DNA from: Candidatus Poseidoniaceae archaeon | GTDB lineage: Archaea; Thermoplasmatota; Poseidoniia; Poseidoniales; Poseidoniaceae | Length of the DNA: 8,328 bases | Direction of reading: 5' to 3' | Assembly (NCBI GenBank): GCA_030741455.1 | Contig: JASLVI010000061.1 | Span: 1-8,328, forward strand | In this document: in pieces, positions 1-6,237 of the stretch | Layout of the letters: every line of letters starts with the position of its first letter | Position numbering within the stretch: the first letter of the stretch is position 1 | Notes under the pieces: generated by a model | What the model was told of the DNA's origin: nothing | The model's input: only the letters and a program-made list of their open reading frames with translations | Databases searched by the model: none | Made by a program: the position numbers and the translations under genes

Positions 1-1386
1 TTTGTAGACCATGCCAGTAATGGCGCCGCGAGCAATACCGTCCATGGCTCCAAGTCCGAGGACCAATGCCGGTTTTGGACCATTATCGCTCTTGTTGACT
101 TGAGGAACGGTTTCAGATTCTTTCGATTCATTCGAATTCAGAAGCTTCGATAGGGCTGCAAGGGCAACATCTTCGGCAGATAGTCCTGCTTCTTTCGCAG
201 CTTCTAGAGTTTCTTGTGCTGATGTTTGTGGCTCAATCTCCGTGAATTCCTCAATAAGCCGGGCACGTTGGAGTTTGTTGATGTCCTCTTGACTCGGAAC
301 GTCCATTCGCTCCAGGGACCCTGCCTTTTTCTCGATTCGCTTGATGTGTCGAACAGCTCGGTTTCCAACCATCAGGACGCTTCTTCCAGTACGTCCAGCA
401 CGTCCAGTGCGCCCAACACGGTGGATGTAGGTGTCATCATCGGTTGGTAAGTCATCTTGGATGACAAGGTCGACACGATCGACGTCGATACCTCGTGCAG
501 CAACATCAGTTGCAACGAGGACGTTGGTTCGTCCTTCTCGGAATCGATTCATGACCCGTGTTCGCTCTGCTTGCGACATGCCGCCATGAATTGCTTCAGC
601 ACCGCTCGGGCGAAGAATGTCAGCAACTGTTTCGACACGGTTTCTTGTCTTGCAGAAAACCATCGTCGCATTTGGTTGCCATGCCATCAGGAGTTTTTCA
701 ATCGCATCAACACGTTGTCGAAGTGTACAAATCATAACGAATTGTTTGACAAGACTTGGTGGACGGTCCTCTTTTCCAGATGCTTGAATTTGGACAGGAT
801 CCTCGAGAATCCTGTTGGCAAGTTTCTGAACGTGTTTTGGCATGGTCGCTGAAAACAGTAAGGTTTGATGATCAGGATTCATTTGCTCAACGATGTATTC
901 CAAATCCTCAGCAAAGCCCATGCTCAACATCTCATCGGCTTCATCCAATACGAGGACGTCGTATTGATTGAGGTCAACATTGCCTCGTTCCATATGATCA
1001 CATATACGTCCTGGTGTGGCGACAAGGATAGCATCGGGCCATTCAGTCAATTGCTGAATCTGTTTTTTCATGGATGCGCCACCGATGAGGGCGGTTGCAA
1101 TGTTATCAAGACCACTCAATCGCTCGATTTCATTGACGACTTGAAGGGCAAGTTCGCGAGTTGGACAAATGATGACACCAGCTCGGTGGGTTTGAAGAAT
1201 TGGAAGTACGAATGCAGCGGTCTTACCTGTTCCAGTTCGAGCAGTAGCGAGTACGTCCTTTCCTTCAACGGCAGGAGGGATGGCCATGGCTTGAACAGGT
1301 GTTGCAAATTCGTAATTAAGTGCATCCAACCGATCGAGAAGATGCGCCTCAAGTTCGAGGCTTTCGAAGGTGGTTTGCTCAGACAT
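1..1386 (-). CDS. DEAD-box ATP-dependent RNA helicase, DeaD/CsdA-like (C-terminus cut by window edge)
   Basis: ATP-dependent unwinding of RNA duplexes, typically in ribosome assembly, mRNA decay or cold adaptation in the cytoplasm. All superfamily 2 DEAD motifs can be read: Q-motif Gln32 in TPVQAMAIP, motif I ARTGTGKT with Lys55 (Arg replaces the usual Gln of AQTGTGKT), Ia PTRELALQ 75-82, Ib TPGR 124-127, II DEAD 148-151, III SAT 179-181, IV MVFCKT around 242, V ATDVAARGIDV 292-302 and VI HRVGRTGR 322-329. After the second RecA domain comes a helical stretch around 393-415 (GLSAEDVALAALSKLL), as in DeaD-family proteins, then a Ser/Glu/Lys-rich linker. The last visible residues, GLGAMDGIARGAITG, may begin a C-terminal RNA-binding domain. 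No stop appears in 462 codons, so the 3' end lies outside. ATG 1386 gives a normal N-terminus (MSEQTTFESL). No Shine-Dalgarno is seen; a hairpin sits directly before the start. The moaC gene ends 100 bases upstream on the same strand. Family membership is certain; the exact RNA substrate is unknown. Confidence 0.96.
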   Translation of the reverse strand, partial: MSEQTTFESLELEAHLLDRLDALNYEFATPVQAMAIPPAVEGKDVLATARTGTGKTAAFVLPILQTHRAGVIICPTRELALQVVNEIERLSGLDNIATALIGGASMKKQIQQLTEWPDAILVATPGRICDHMERGNVDLNQYDVLVLDEADEMLSMGFAEDLEYIVEQMNPDHQTLLFSATMPKHVQKLANRILEDPVQIQASGKEDRPPSLVKQFVMICTLRQRVDAIEKLLMAWQPNATMVFCKTRNRVETVADILRPSGAEAIHGGMSQAERTRVMNRFREGRTNVLVATDVAARGIDVDRVDLVIQDDLPTDDDTYIHRVGRTGRAGRTGRSVLMVGNRAVRHIKRIEKKAGSLERMDVPSQEDINKLQRARLIEEFTEIEPQTSAQETLEAAKEAGLSAEDVALAALSKLLNSNESKESETVPQVNKSDNGPKPALVLGLGAMDGIARGAITGMVYK

Positions 1387-1389
1387 TAT

Positions 1390-1407
1390 GCACACCGCTA
1401 GGTGTGC
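1390..1407 (-). promoter_or_regulatory. Perfect hairpin immediately upstream of the helicase start codon
   Basis: GCACACC and GGTGTGC form a perfect 7-base-pair stem with a 4-base loop. It ends three bases before the helicase ATG on the minus strand. In the mRNA the stem would sit at or inside the ribosome-loading region. It could be an RNA structure controlling initiation, possibly melted by the helicase itself, or a DNA operator. The repeat is seen directly; the role is inferred. Confidence 0.5.
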
Positions 1408-1434
1408 CCCAGCAGTCAAGCCTCCGGCCTTCCC

Positions 1435-1442
1435 TGTTTAAG
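1435..1442 (-). promoter_or_regulatory. Possible TATA-like element for the helicase gene
   Basis: The minus strand reads CTTAAACA about 50-55 bases upstream of the helicase ATG, in an otherwise GC-rich gap. Archaeal transcription would start about 25 bases downstream, giving a leader of roughly 25-30 bases that contains the hairpin at 1390-1407. The same CTTAAACA string occurs before the DUF2892 gene (5550-5557). Positional evidence only. Confidence 0.25.
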
Positions 1443-1486
1443 CGCGCCCTATGGATTGAGGCAAATGCTCCGGTTTGTTTGGAAGG

Positions 1487-1939
1487 TCAACCTTTCCGCT
1501 TCTCGACGATATGTATGTCGGTAATGGATGCATGAGGATATTGCCCCTGCTCGTCTTTTTCATAGGACTTAATCATATCAAGAACACAGAGAAGTCCAGC
1601 ACTTACACCCGTCATCGCTTCCATCTCAATTCCAGTCTTGTAATGTGCGGAAACGTGTACAGTGCATCGAAGCGAGGTGCCTTCCCATGTCCAATCGACC
1701 TTGCATCCTTCGAGTGGGATTGGATGGCAGTGTGGAATAATTCGAGGCGTCTCTTTGACGGCTTGAATGGCAGCAATGGTTGATGCTTCAAGGACATCGC
1801 CTTTCTTGACCATCTTTTCGACAATTGCTTGTTTTGTAGTCTCTTGAAGGTGCAAAACTCCAGTAGCGGTTGCTTTTCGTTCAACGATTGGCTTTGAACC
1901 AATCTCGACAATTCCTTGGATTTCTTTGTTCATGTTCAT
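1487..1939 (-). CDS. moaC: Cyclic pyranopterin monophosphate synthase (molybdenum cofactor biosynthesis protein MoaC)
   Basis: With MoaA, MoaC converts GTP to cyclic pyranopterin monophosphate, the first intermediate of molybdopterin synthesis; MoaC closes the ring. The protein is 150 residues, normal for the family. Conserved features are KGDVLEAST around Lys47, IPHCHP with His72, KTGIEMEAMTGVS with Glu105 and Glu107, and the active-site segment LDMIKSYEKD with Asp121 and Lys124 (the DM..K motif of the family). The C-terminus ends in the archaeal-style ITDIHIVEKRKG. ATG 1939 is chosen because it overlaps the moaE stop as ATGA, which suggests translational coupling, and a weak AGGA lies about six bases upstream. 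An in-frame ATG at 1933 is the alternative; the more upstream codon at 1957 would add six residues lying inside moaE. It is cotranscribed with moaE. Confidence 0.96.
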   Translation of the reverse strand: MNMNKEIQGIVEIGSKPIVERKATATGVLHLQETTKQAIVEKMVKKGDVLEASTIAAIQAVKETPRIIPHCHPIPLEGCKVDWTWEGTSLRCTVHVSAHYKTGIEMEAMTGVSAGLLCVLDMIKSYEKDEQGQYPHASITDIHIVEKRKG

Positions 1940-2361
1940 CCCAATCCTGCTTTCCATGTTGAGCCTTCGGAGGTCACTTCACGCTTCCACAAAGGGGCTT
2001 GTCTCTTGAGTTCATCGATGAGCCATTCACATGCTTGGAAGGCTTCTTTTCGATGCGGACTTGCAACGTGAATACTGACAATCGACTCCTGAGGCTTAAC
2101 GCGTCCTGTACGATGGGCCATGGCTACTGAGAGCGTACCATAGGTTTCGCAAGCTTCGTAAGCGAGCCGCTCAAGAACAGGGCCAAGCCTTTCTTGCCAA
2201 GCATCAAATTCGAGTGCATAGACTTCAGCATTGCCTTCCGTCCCTCGAGTGATTCCGAGAAATGAAACGATTGCGCCACATCCTTCGGTCGCAAGTTGTT
2301 CGCGTAAAGCAGCATGATCAAGTGTATCAGGGGCTTCTTCGATGATGATGTGACGCCCCAT
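1936..2361 (-). CDS. moaE: Molybdopterin synthase catalytic (large) subunit MoaE
   Basis: MoaE binds cyclic pyranopterin monophosphate and, with the thiocarboxylated MoaD small subunit, inserts two sulfurs to make molybdopterin. The 141-residue protein carries the family signatures GAIVSFLGITRG (Arg39), SIHVASPHRKEAFQA (His103, Arg104) and the C-terminal LKRQAPLWKRE with Lys119 and Lys126, matching the substrate-binding lysines of E. coli MoaE in number and spacing. That agreement is why ATG 2361 is preferred over an in-frame ATG at 2382, which would add MRSPRIT. No Shine-Dalgarno is seen at either start. It is the first gene of a moaE-moaC unit and diverges from the FAD oxidoreductase at 2413. 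No moaD or moaB is in the window, so those partners must be encoded elsewhere. Confidence 0.95.
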   Translation of the reverse strand: MGRHIIIEEAPDTLDHAALREQLATEGCGAIVSFLGITRGTEGNAEVYALEFDAWQERLGPVLERLAYEACETYGTLSVAMAHRTGRVKPQESIVSIHVASPHRKEAFQACEWLIDELKRQAPLWKREVTSEGSTWKAGLG

Positions 2362-2412
2362 GGTGATGCGAGGGGAGCGCATGATTCAAGGGTAACGGCT
2401 CGATGGGCCAGC

Positions 2413-3678
2413 ATGGCCGATACCCCTGGCACGACCGGACCCATTCACATAATGGGTGCTGGCTTGTCTGGTTTGGCAGCTGCAACCATTCTTGCGAAGG
2501 CAGGTAAAGAGGTCCATGTTCACGATGTTCGTGCAGATTCAGGGGCACGATTCGATGGCGATTTTCAGGCGCTTGAGAACTGGTCGATGGAAGATGATTT
2601 CTTTGATCAACTCAAGGGATGGGGCTTTGATACCTCTCAATTTCAAGCAACGGAATTCACAGTTGTTGATTTGATTCATCCCGATGATGTCATCACACAA
2701 CCTAAGAGTGATCGAATTGCCTATCGAATCGTTGAACGAGGTACTTCAGATCACACGATTGATCAAGGAATGAAGCGACAAGCACTGGATGCTGGGGCAA
2801 CCATTCATTACAAATCACGGGTCAATGAAGACGATTGTACCATCATCGCATGTGGGCCAAAAGGGACCTCAGCAGTCGCTTATGGAGAGATTTTCAAAAC
2901 ATCTCATCCAAATCATATCGCCTTCCAACTCAACGACAAATTGGCACCTGGCGCATATTCCTACCTCATCATCGTCGATGGTGTAGGACTCATCTGCACC
3001 TGTTTGTGGAGAAAGCAATCCAAAAGTGAACGTTTCCTGAATGAAACTATCGCCTGGTACGAAAAGCATTATCCAAATCTTGACCGAACACCGATCAAAC
3101 GTGTTGGCGGAAAAGGCGACTTCACCATCAACCAACGTTACAAGCAAGATGGACGATACTACGTTGGTGAATCAGGGGGGCTTCAGGATTTTATGTGGGG
3201 CTTTGGAATGCGGATGGCAGTATGGTCTGGTGTTCTTGCTGCAAAAGACATCTTGGGCGAATGCGATTATGAGGTTGAAGTTCGGAAACAACTTCTCCCT
3301 TATGTGCGAACAAGTGTTGCCAATCGCTGGCTCATGAATCGAGTTGGAGATGGGATGTTCAAGCGAATGTGTCGGAAGTGGATGAAAGATCAAAAGAAAC
3401 GGGGAGATGGTCTCGTTTGGATCGGTAAATTGTTTCGACCTCGATGGTACAAGACGTTGCTGTACCACATGGTTACACCGTTTATGCTCAAAAAAGACCC
3501 GAAGGCCATGGGCCGAGGCGTTCGACGCATGCCATTTCGAAAGGCGAAAGCAAGAGATGTTTGGGAACAGTCGCCAGAAGCAGCATCCATTGGTGAGCAA
3601 TGGAATGAAGTTCGGAGAGGCGGCGGAAAGGTTTCATTTGCAAATGACTCGGATGAACCGAGCATTTCCAGCGAGTAG
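2413..3678 (+). CDS. FAD-dependent oxidoreductase of the geranylgeranyl-reductase-like family
   Basis: A 421-residue flavoprotein. The N-terminus is a Rossmann dinucleotide-binding fold: IHIMGAGLSGLAAATILAKAG (GxGxxG at Gly15, 17 and 20), then VHVHDVR 35-40 ending in the acidic Asp that holds the FAD ribose. A second FAD signature, YYVGESGGLQDFMWGFG followed by AVWSGVLAAKDIL (about 249-281), corresponds to the GDAAG...SG.LAA block of geranylgeranyl reductases. In archaea such enzymes often saturate isoprenoid lipid chains, but the substrate cannot be read from sequence. After the FAD domain comes a basic C-terminal region (about 285-380, with clustered Lys/Arg), then a Ser/Asp/Glu tail. The start at 2413 puts the first beta-strand directly after MADTPGTTGP. 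The reading frame is open back to 2314, but that extension overlaps moaE and is not needed for the fold; ATG 2452 would delete the first strand. No membrane helix is obvious. Confidence 0.85.
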   Translation: MADTPGTTGPIHIMGAGLSGLAAATILAKAGKEVHVHDVRADSGARFDGDFQALENWSMEDDFFDQLKGWGFDTSQFQATEFTVVDLIHPDDVITQPKSDRIAYRIVERGTSDHTIDQGMKRQALDAGATIHYKSRVNEDDCTIIACGPKGTSAVAYGEIFKTSHPNHIAFQLNDKLAPGAYSYLIIVDGVGLICTCLWRKQSKSERFLNETIAWYEKHYPNLDRTPIKRVGGKGDFTINQRYKQDGRYYVGESGGLQDFMWGFGMRMAVWSGVLAAKDILGECDYEVEVRKQLLPYVRTSVANRWLMNRVGDGMFKRMCRKWMKDQKKRGDGLVWIGKLFRPRWYKTLLYHMVTPFMLKKDPKAMGRGVRRMPFRKAKARDVWEQSPEAASIGEQWNEVRRGGGKVSFANDSDEPSISSE

Positions 3679-3684
3679 GCGCGA

Positions 3685-3707
3685 CGATTCGTTCATAATG
3701 CGAATCG
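3685..3707. repeat. 7-bp inverted repeat enclosing an AT-rich core before the enoyl-CoA hydratase gene
   Basis: CGATTCG and CGAATCG are perfect inverted arms separated by nine bases (TTCATAATG). The AT-rich core is centred about 25 bases before the ATG at 3721, where the TATA box of a leaderless archaeal transcript would lie. The repeat could be an operator overlapping that promoter, or a hairpin at the end of the FAD oxidoreductase message, whose stop is seven bases upstream. No T-tract follows it, which argues against a simple terminator. Confidence 0.4.
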
Positions 3708-3720
3708 CTTTCGGGCAATT

Positions 3721-4575
3721 ATGAGCGACCTCAATTTCGAAGCCATGCCCAACAAACTCGTGAACTATGCTACACTCGATGGTATTGCAGTCATCGAATT
3801 GGCCAGTGATGCTGCTGGTGCAGCGCTGACCGAAGCGAACGACCGTTCACCGAACACCTACACACACGGTATGATGAGCGATCTTGATGATGCGATCATC
3901 AAGGCACGTTTCGATGACGATGTTTCCTGTATTGTTTTGACTGGAAACGGATCTTCGTTCTTTTCTGCTGGAGCGTCCATTCAGATGCTGAACAGTGTCT
4001 CGCCTGGGTTCAAGTACAATTTCTGTCTTCACGCCAACGAGACCCTTTCTCGTCTTGAACAGACATCAAAGCTGGTCGTTTGTGCAATCAACGGCCACGC
4101 AGTTGGTGGCGGTCTTGAAATTGCAATGGCTGCTGATATCCGAATCGCTCGCAAGAACTCTGGAAAGGTTGGCCTCCCTGAAATCAATCTCGGTGTTCTC
4201 GCTGGAACTGGCGGTACTGCTCGATTGACACGTCTCATTGGAAAGGCAAAGGCGCTTGAAATGATGGTTACGGGTGAATTGATGTCCTTTGAGGATGCAC
4301 ATGCTCATAACCTCATCAACCACATTTGGGAAGGCGATGCTGCAGATTTCCGTCAAGACATCCTTGATTGGTGTGGTCAATTCACATTACCAAACAAGGC
4401 AACTAAGGCCGTTGGAAACATCAAGCGTTCCTGCCAGACTGGACCAGAGATTCCATTTGAATACCATCTTGCCCTTGAGCGAGAGTTGCAAGCTGCACTC
4501 TTCAATTCGAGCGATGCAAAGGAAGGAATTGCTGCTTACGTTGAGAAGCGTGTTGCAAACTTTACCGGCCAATGA
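3721..4575 (+). CDS. Enoyl-CoA hydratase/isomerase (crotonase superfamily)
   Basis: Probably hydrates 2-enoyl-CoA thioesters to 3-hydroxyacyl-CoA in fatty-acid or amino-acid breakdown. The 284-residue protein has the crotonase core: the first oxyanion-hole loop FFSAGASIQML (80-90), the second GHAVGGGLEIAMAADIRIA (125-143) and KVGLPEINLG (149-158), then GTGGTARLTRLIGKAKALEM. Both catalytic glutamates of classical enoyl-CoA hydratase are present (Glu133 in GGGLE, Glu154 in LPE), which favours hydratase over isomerase or dehalogenase activity. The first oxyanion loop reads G-A-S where the family usually has G-A-D, so substrate preference may differ. ATG 3721 follows the FAD gene stop by 42 bases; no Shine-Dalgarno is visible, and a TATA-like core lies about 25 bases upstream, consistent with a leaderless message. 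The stop overlaps the aldolase start (ATGA). A bifunctional HADH fusion is excluded because the protein ends after the crotonase domain. Confidence 0.92.
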   Translation: MSDLNFEAMPNKLVNYATLDGIAVIELASDAAGAALTEANDRSPNTYTHGMMSDLDDAIIKARFDDDVSCIVLTGNGSSFFSAGASIQMLNSVSPGFKYNFCLHANETLSRLEQTSKLVVCAINGHAVGGGLEIAMAADIRIARKNSGKVGLPEINLGVLAGTGGTARLTRLIGKAKALEMMVTGELMSFEDAHAHNLINHIWEGDAADFRQDILDWCGQFTLPNKATKAVGNIKRSCQTGPEIPFEYHLALERELQAALFNSSDAKEGIAAYVEKRVANFTGQ

Positions 4576-5513
4576 GTGTGAATGGGATGTCCGATTATCA
4601 CATTCCTGCTGACGTACCAGATGACCTCGCAGACACCTATCTTGAAAATCTCATGGCCGCTACATGCGGAACAGGTTCGATGAATCTGTTTGCATGCGAT
4701 CAGAAGATTGAACACTTGAACGATGATTTCTATGATGGAGGAAATACAATTCCTCTTTCATCGAACGACCCAGGCCATCTCTTCGAGATTGGAGCACAAG
4801 CCCATCGCGAAGGAACAGTTGGTGTTCTCGCAGCACAAGGGGGCCTCATCTCCTTGTACGGTCGAGATCATCCTGACGTTCCATATCTTGTCAAACTTAA
4901 TTCAAAGTCACATCTTGTCAAGACCAAGCAACGAGATCCAGTCAGTCTCGCAATGTGGGATATGGACGATGTGATGTCATTGGTTTCCAATGGCCTCAAT
5001 GTTGTTGGAATCGGTTATACAGTCTACATCGGTAGCGAATACGAACATGAGATGATGACAGAAGCTGCGCATTTCATTCGTCAAGCCCATGAAGAAGGAA
5101 TGATTGCAGTCGTTTGGATGTATCCTCGTGGAAAAGCGGTTGAAGATGAGAAAGATCCTCAATTGATTTCTGGAGCTGCAGGTGTTGCAGCATGCATCGG
5201 TGCTGATTTTGCAAAGGTCAACTACCCGCGAGCATGGGAAGGAATGACACAACCAGAATCACTGAAGATTGCTGTTGAAGCTGCTGGCCGATGTGGAATC
5301 ATCTGTTCTGGAGGAGGCTCTCTTCCTGCTCGGGATTTCCTCCAACGTCTTTGGGATCAAATCAACATCAGTGGTTGCAAGGGTGCTGCAACTGGACGCA
5401 ACATTCACCAAAAGTCGACGGATGAAGCTGTGCGAATGACCGCTGCCTGTCATGCAATCATCTCACAAGGTGCGAGCGTTGATGAAGCCATGGACATCTT
5501 CCAAGGCAACTGA
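4572..5513 (+). CDS. Class I fructose-bisphosphate aldolase family protein (archaeal DhnA type)
   Basis: A 313-residue TIM-barrel Schiff-base aldolase of the DhnA group. Family marks in order: FACDQKIEHLN (Asp43, equivalent to the LALDHG strand), VKLNSKS (108-113), WMYPRGKAVEDEKD (182-195), GADFAKVNYP with the probable Schiff-base Lys215, and the phosphate-binding loops CSGGGS (245-250) and GAATGRNIHQ (271-280). The likely reaction is reversible cleavage of fructose 1,6-bisphosphate to dihydroxyacetone phosphate and glyceraldehyde 3-phosphate. The same fold also makes 2-amino-3,7-dideoxy-threo-hept-6-ulosonate in archaeal aromatic synthesis, which cannot be excluded. It is longer than many archaeal members (about 260-280 residues), mainly through an N-terminal extension and insertions. 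ATG 4572 overlaps the hydratase stop as ATGA, implying translational coupling; ATG 4587 is a possible shorter start. Confidence 0.9.
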   Translation: MSVNGMSDYHIPADVPDDLADTYLENLMAATCGTGSMNLFACDQKIEHLNDDFYDGGNTIPLSSNDPGHLFEIGAQAHREGTVGVLAAQGGLISLYGRDHPDVPYLVKLNSKSHLVKTKQRDPVSLAMWDMDDVMSLVSNGLNVVGIGYTVYIGSEYEHEMMTEAAHFIRQAHEEGMIAVVWMYPRGKAVEDEKDPQLISGAAGVAACIGADFAKVNYPRAWEGMTQPESLKIAVEAAGRCGIICSGGGSLPARDFLQRLWDQINISGCKGAATGRNIHQKSTDEAVRMTAACHAIISQGASVDEAMDIFQGN

Positions 5514-5540
5514 TTTGTTTCAGATTCTGCCTTTTCGTGT

Positions 5541-5558
5541 CTTAAGCAACTTAAACAA
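5541..5558 (+). repeat. Tandem 9-bp direct repeat upstream of the DUF2892 gene
   Basis: CTTAAGCAA is followed directly by CTTAAACAA, one mismatch in nine. The pair lies about 33-50 bases upstream of the ATG at 5591, adjoining the inverted repeat at 5556-5572. It may be a regulator site or a duplicated promoter element (CTTAAACA also lies before the helicase gene). The function is inferred from position alone. Confidence 0.35.
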
Positions 5559-5572
5559 GGCTTTATGCCTTG
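5556..5572 (+). promoter_or_regulatory. Inverted repeat enclosing a possible TATA-like core before the DUF2892 gene
   Basis: CAAGGC and GCCTTG form perfect 6-bp arms around TTTAT, centred about 27 bases before the ATG at 5591. This mirrors the arrangement at 3685-3707 before the enoyl-CoA hydratase gene. It is either an operator over a leaderless promoter or a hairpin ending the aldolase message, whose stop is about 43 bases upstream. Confidence 0.35.
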
Positions 5573-5590
5573 AACGTCGATTTTCACACA

Positions 5591-5827
5591 ATGAAGAATG
5601 TTGGTGGCCTTGAGAGAATTCTCCGAGCAGTGTTTGGTTCAAGCCTTGTTTTGCTTGATTTTTTCGCAACAATTCAAATTGAAATTGCTTTTCTCATTAT
5701 TGGATTGTGGGGCGTGTTAACCTCTACACTTGGCTACTGCCCTTTCAATGGCCTCATGGGAAGGAACACATGCGCCATTCACTATGAAGATCCTGCGACC
5801 GAAGTCGTTTCTGTTGAACCAATTTAG
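5591..5827 (+). CDS. Small two-helix membrane protein, DUF2892 (YgaP-like transmembrane domain)
   Basis: A 78-residue inner-membrane protein. The N-terminus KNVGGLERILRAVFG and the motif GYCPFNGLMGRNTC (Cys50-Pro51, Cys61) are the hallmark of the DUF2892 family. Hydrophobic segments at about 12-30 and 32-48 form two closely spaced transmembrane helices. The family is often fused or linked to rhodanese domains in sulfur or persulfide handling, but no rhodanese is present here and the role is not established. ATG 5591 is chosen because the family's conserved start MKNVGG begins there; a TTG at 5570 could extend it by seven residues. No Shine-Dalgarno is seen. The TAG stop overlaps the stop of the convergent minus-strand gene by four bases. 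Confidence 0.88.
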   Translation: MKNVGGLERILRAVFGSSLVLLDFFATIQIEIAFLIIGLWGVLTSTLGYCPFNGLMGRNTCAIHYEDPATEVVSVEPI

Positions 5828-6150
5828 TTCTTGGAAACGTCATCACCCATGGTAATGTTACCATTTTTGTCGATGATGATGGGGGTTCCCTCTTTCCATC
5901 CAGGACAGTTGTCCTCGACCCAAATTCGAGTTGCCCACTCGCAAATATCGTATCCTCCGGAGAGAATGCCTGAGCGCTTGATGTAGCCGACCTTGACAAT
6001 ATCTTTGTCTTTTGAGAGAACGTTGCCAAGTTGTTGGCTTGTTGTACCGTGTCGCATGGTGCTGTTGATGTGTTCTAGAATCTCAGCTGTGTTTCGTGGA
6101 CGATCGCCCAGGAACTTCTTGATTTTTTCTCGTATGCGTACTGTTTTCAT
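5824..6150 (-). CDS. Small winged-helix DNA-binding protein (putative transcriptional regulator)
   Basis: A 108-residue basic protein. Residues 1-70 look like a winged helix-turn-helix: a first helix IREKIKKFLGDRP, then TAEILEHINS, a probable recognition helix around TTSQQLGNVLSKD and a wing IVKVGYIKRSGILSGGYDI. The last 38 residues, with WVEDNCPGWKEG and IIIDKNGNITMGDD, are hydrophilic and unrecognised. ATG 6150 is chosen because a strong AAAGGAGG ends seven bases upstream (GGAGG at 6158-6162). The frame is open back to 6219, but that extension would run through the ribosome-binding site. It diverges from the large winged-helix protein starting at 6422 and may regulate it, itself, or both. 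Target genes cannot be read from sequence, and no ligand-binding domain is evident. Confidence 0.75.
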   Translation of the reverse strand: MKTVRIREKIKKFLGDRPRNTAEILEHINSTMRHGTTSQQLGNVLSKDKDIVKVGYIKRSGILSGGYDICEWATRIWVEDNCPGWKEGTPIIIDKNGNITMGDDVSKN

Positions 6151-6157
6151 ATTTTGT

Positions 6158-6165
6158 CCTCCTTT
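6158..6165 (-). promoter_or_regulatory. Strong Shine-Dalgarno site of the small winged-helix gene
   Basis: The minus strand reads AAAGGAGG seven bases before ATG 6150. It decides the start against the longer open frame to 6219. None of the other genes in the window has a comparable site. Confidence 0.8.
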
Positions 6166-6221
6166 GAATTTCGCTTTTCGCTTGTTGGCGATGTCGCTAT
6201 ACCAAAGGAGCGAGGCCACTC

Positions 6222-6228
6222 ATATAAC
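6222..6228 (-). promoter_or_regulatory. Possible TATA box of the small winged-helix gene
   Basis: The minus strand reads GGTTATATGAG here. Transcription would begin near 6198, giving a leader of about 45-50 bases that contains the Shine-Dalgarno. A second candidate, GGTATAG, lies near 6195-6203. The palindrome at 6238-6256 is just upstream of this box. Confidence 0.35.
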
Positions 6229-6237
6229 CGTTCCTCC

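Noticed and set aside
226..1401. Long plus-strand open frames across the helicase region
   Set aside because: They are shadows of the minus-strand helicase, whose full motif set is unmistakable; the plus-strand translations have no domain signature.
2314..2412. Longer N-terminus for the FAD oxidoreductase, starting at 2314
   Set aside because: It would overlap moaE on the other strand, has no conserved character, and the Rossmann fold begins properly after ATG 2413.
2406..2418. Inverted repeat GGCCA-GCA-TGGCC at the start codon of the FAD gene
   Set aside because: Only 5-bp arms, partly coding, in GC-rich sequence; a chance match is likely.
5514..5540. T-rich stretch after the aldolase gene as a terminator
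   Set aside because: TTTGTTT and CCTTTTCG are short and interrupted; archaeal termination is plausible there but the signal is too weak to annotate.
6151..6219. Longer start at 6219 for the small winged-helix protein
   Set aside because: The extension covers the strong Shine-Dalgarno and has no domain content; ATG 6150 is much better supported.
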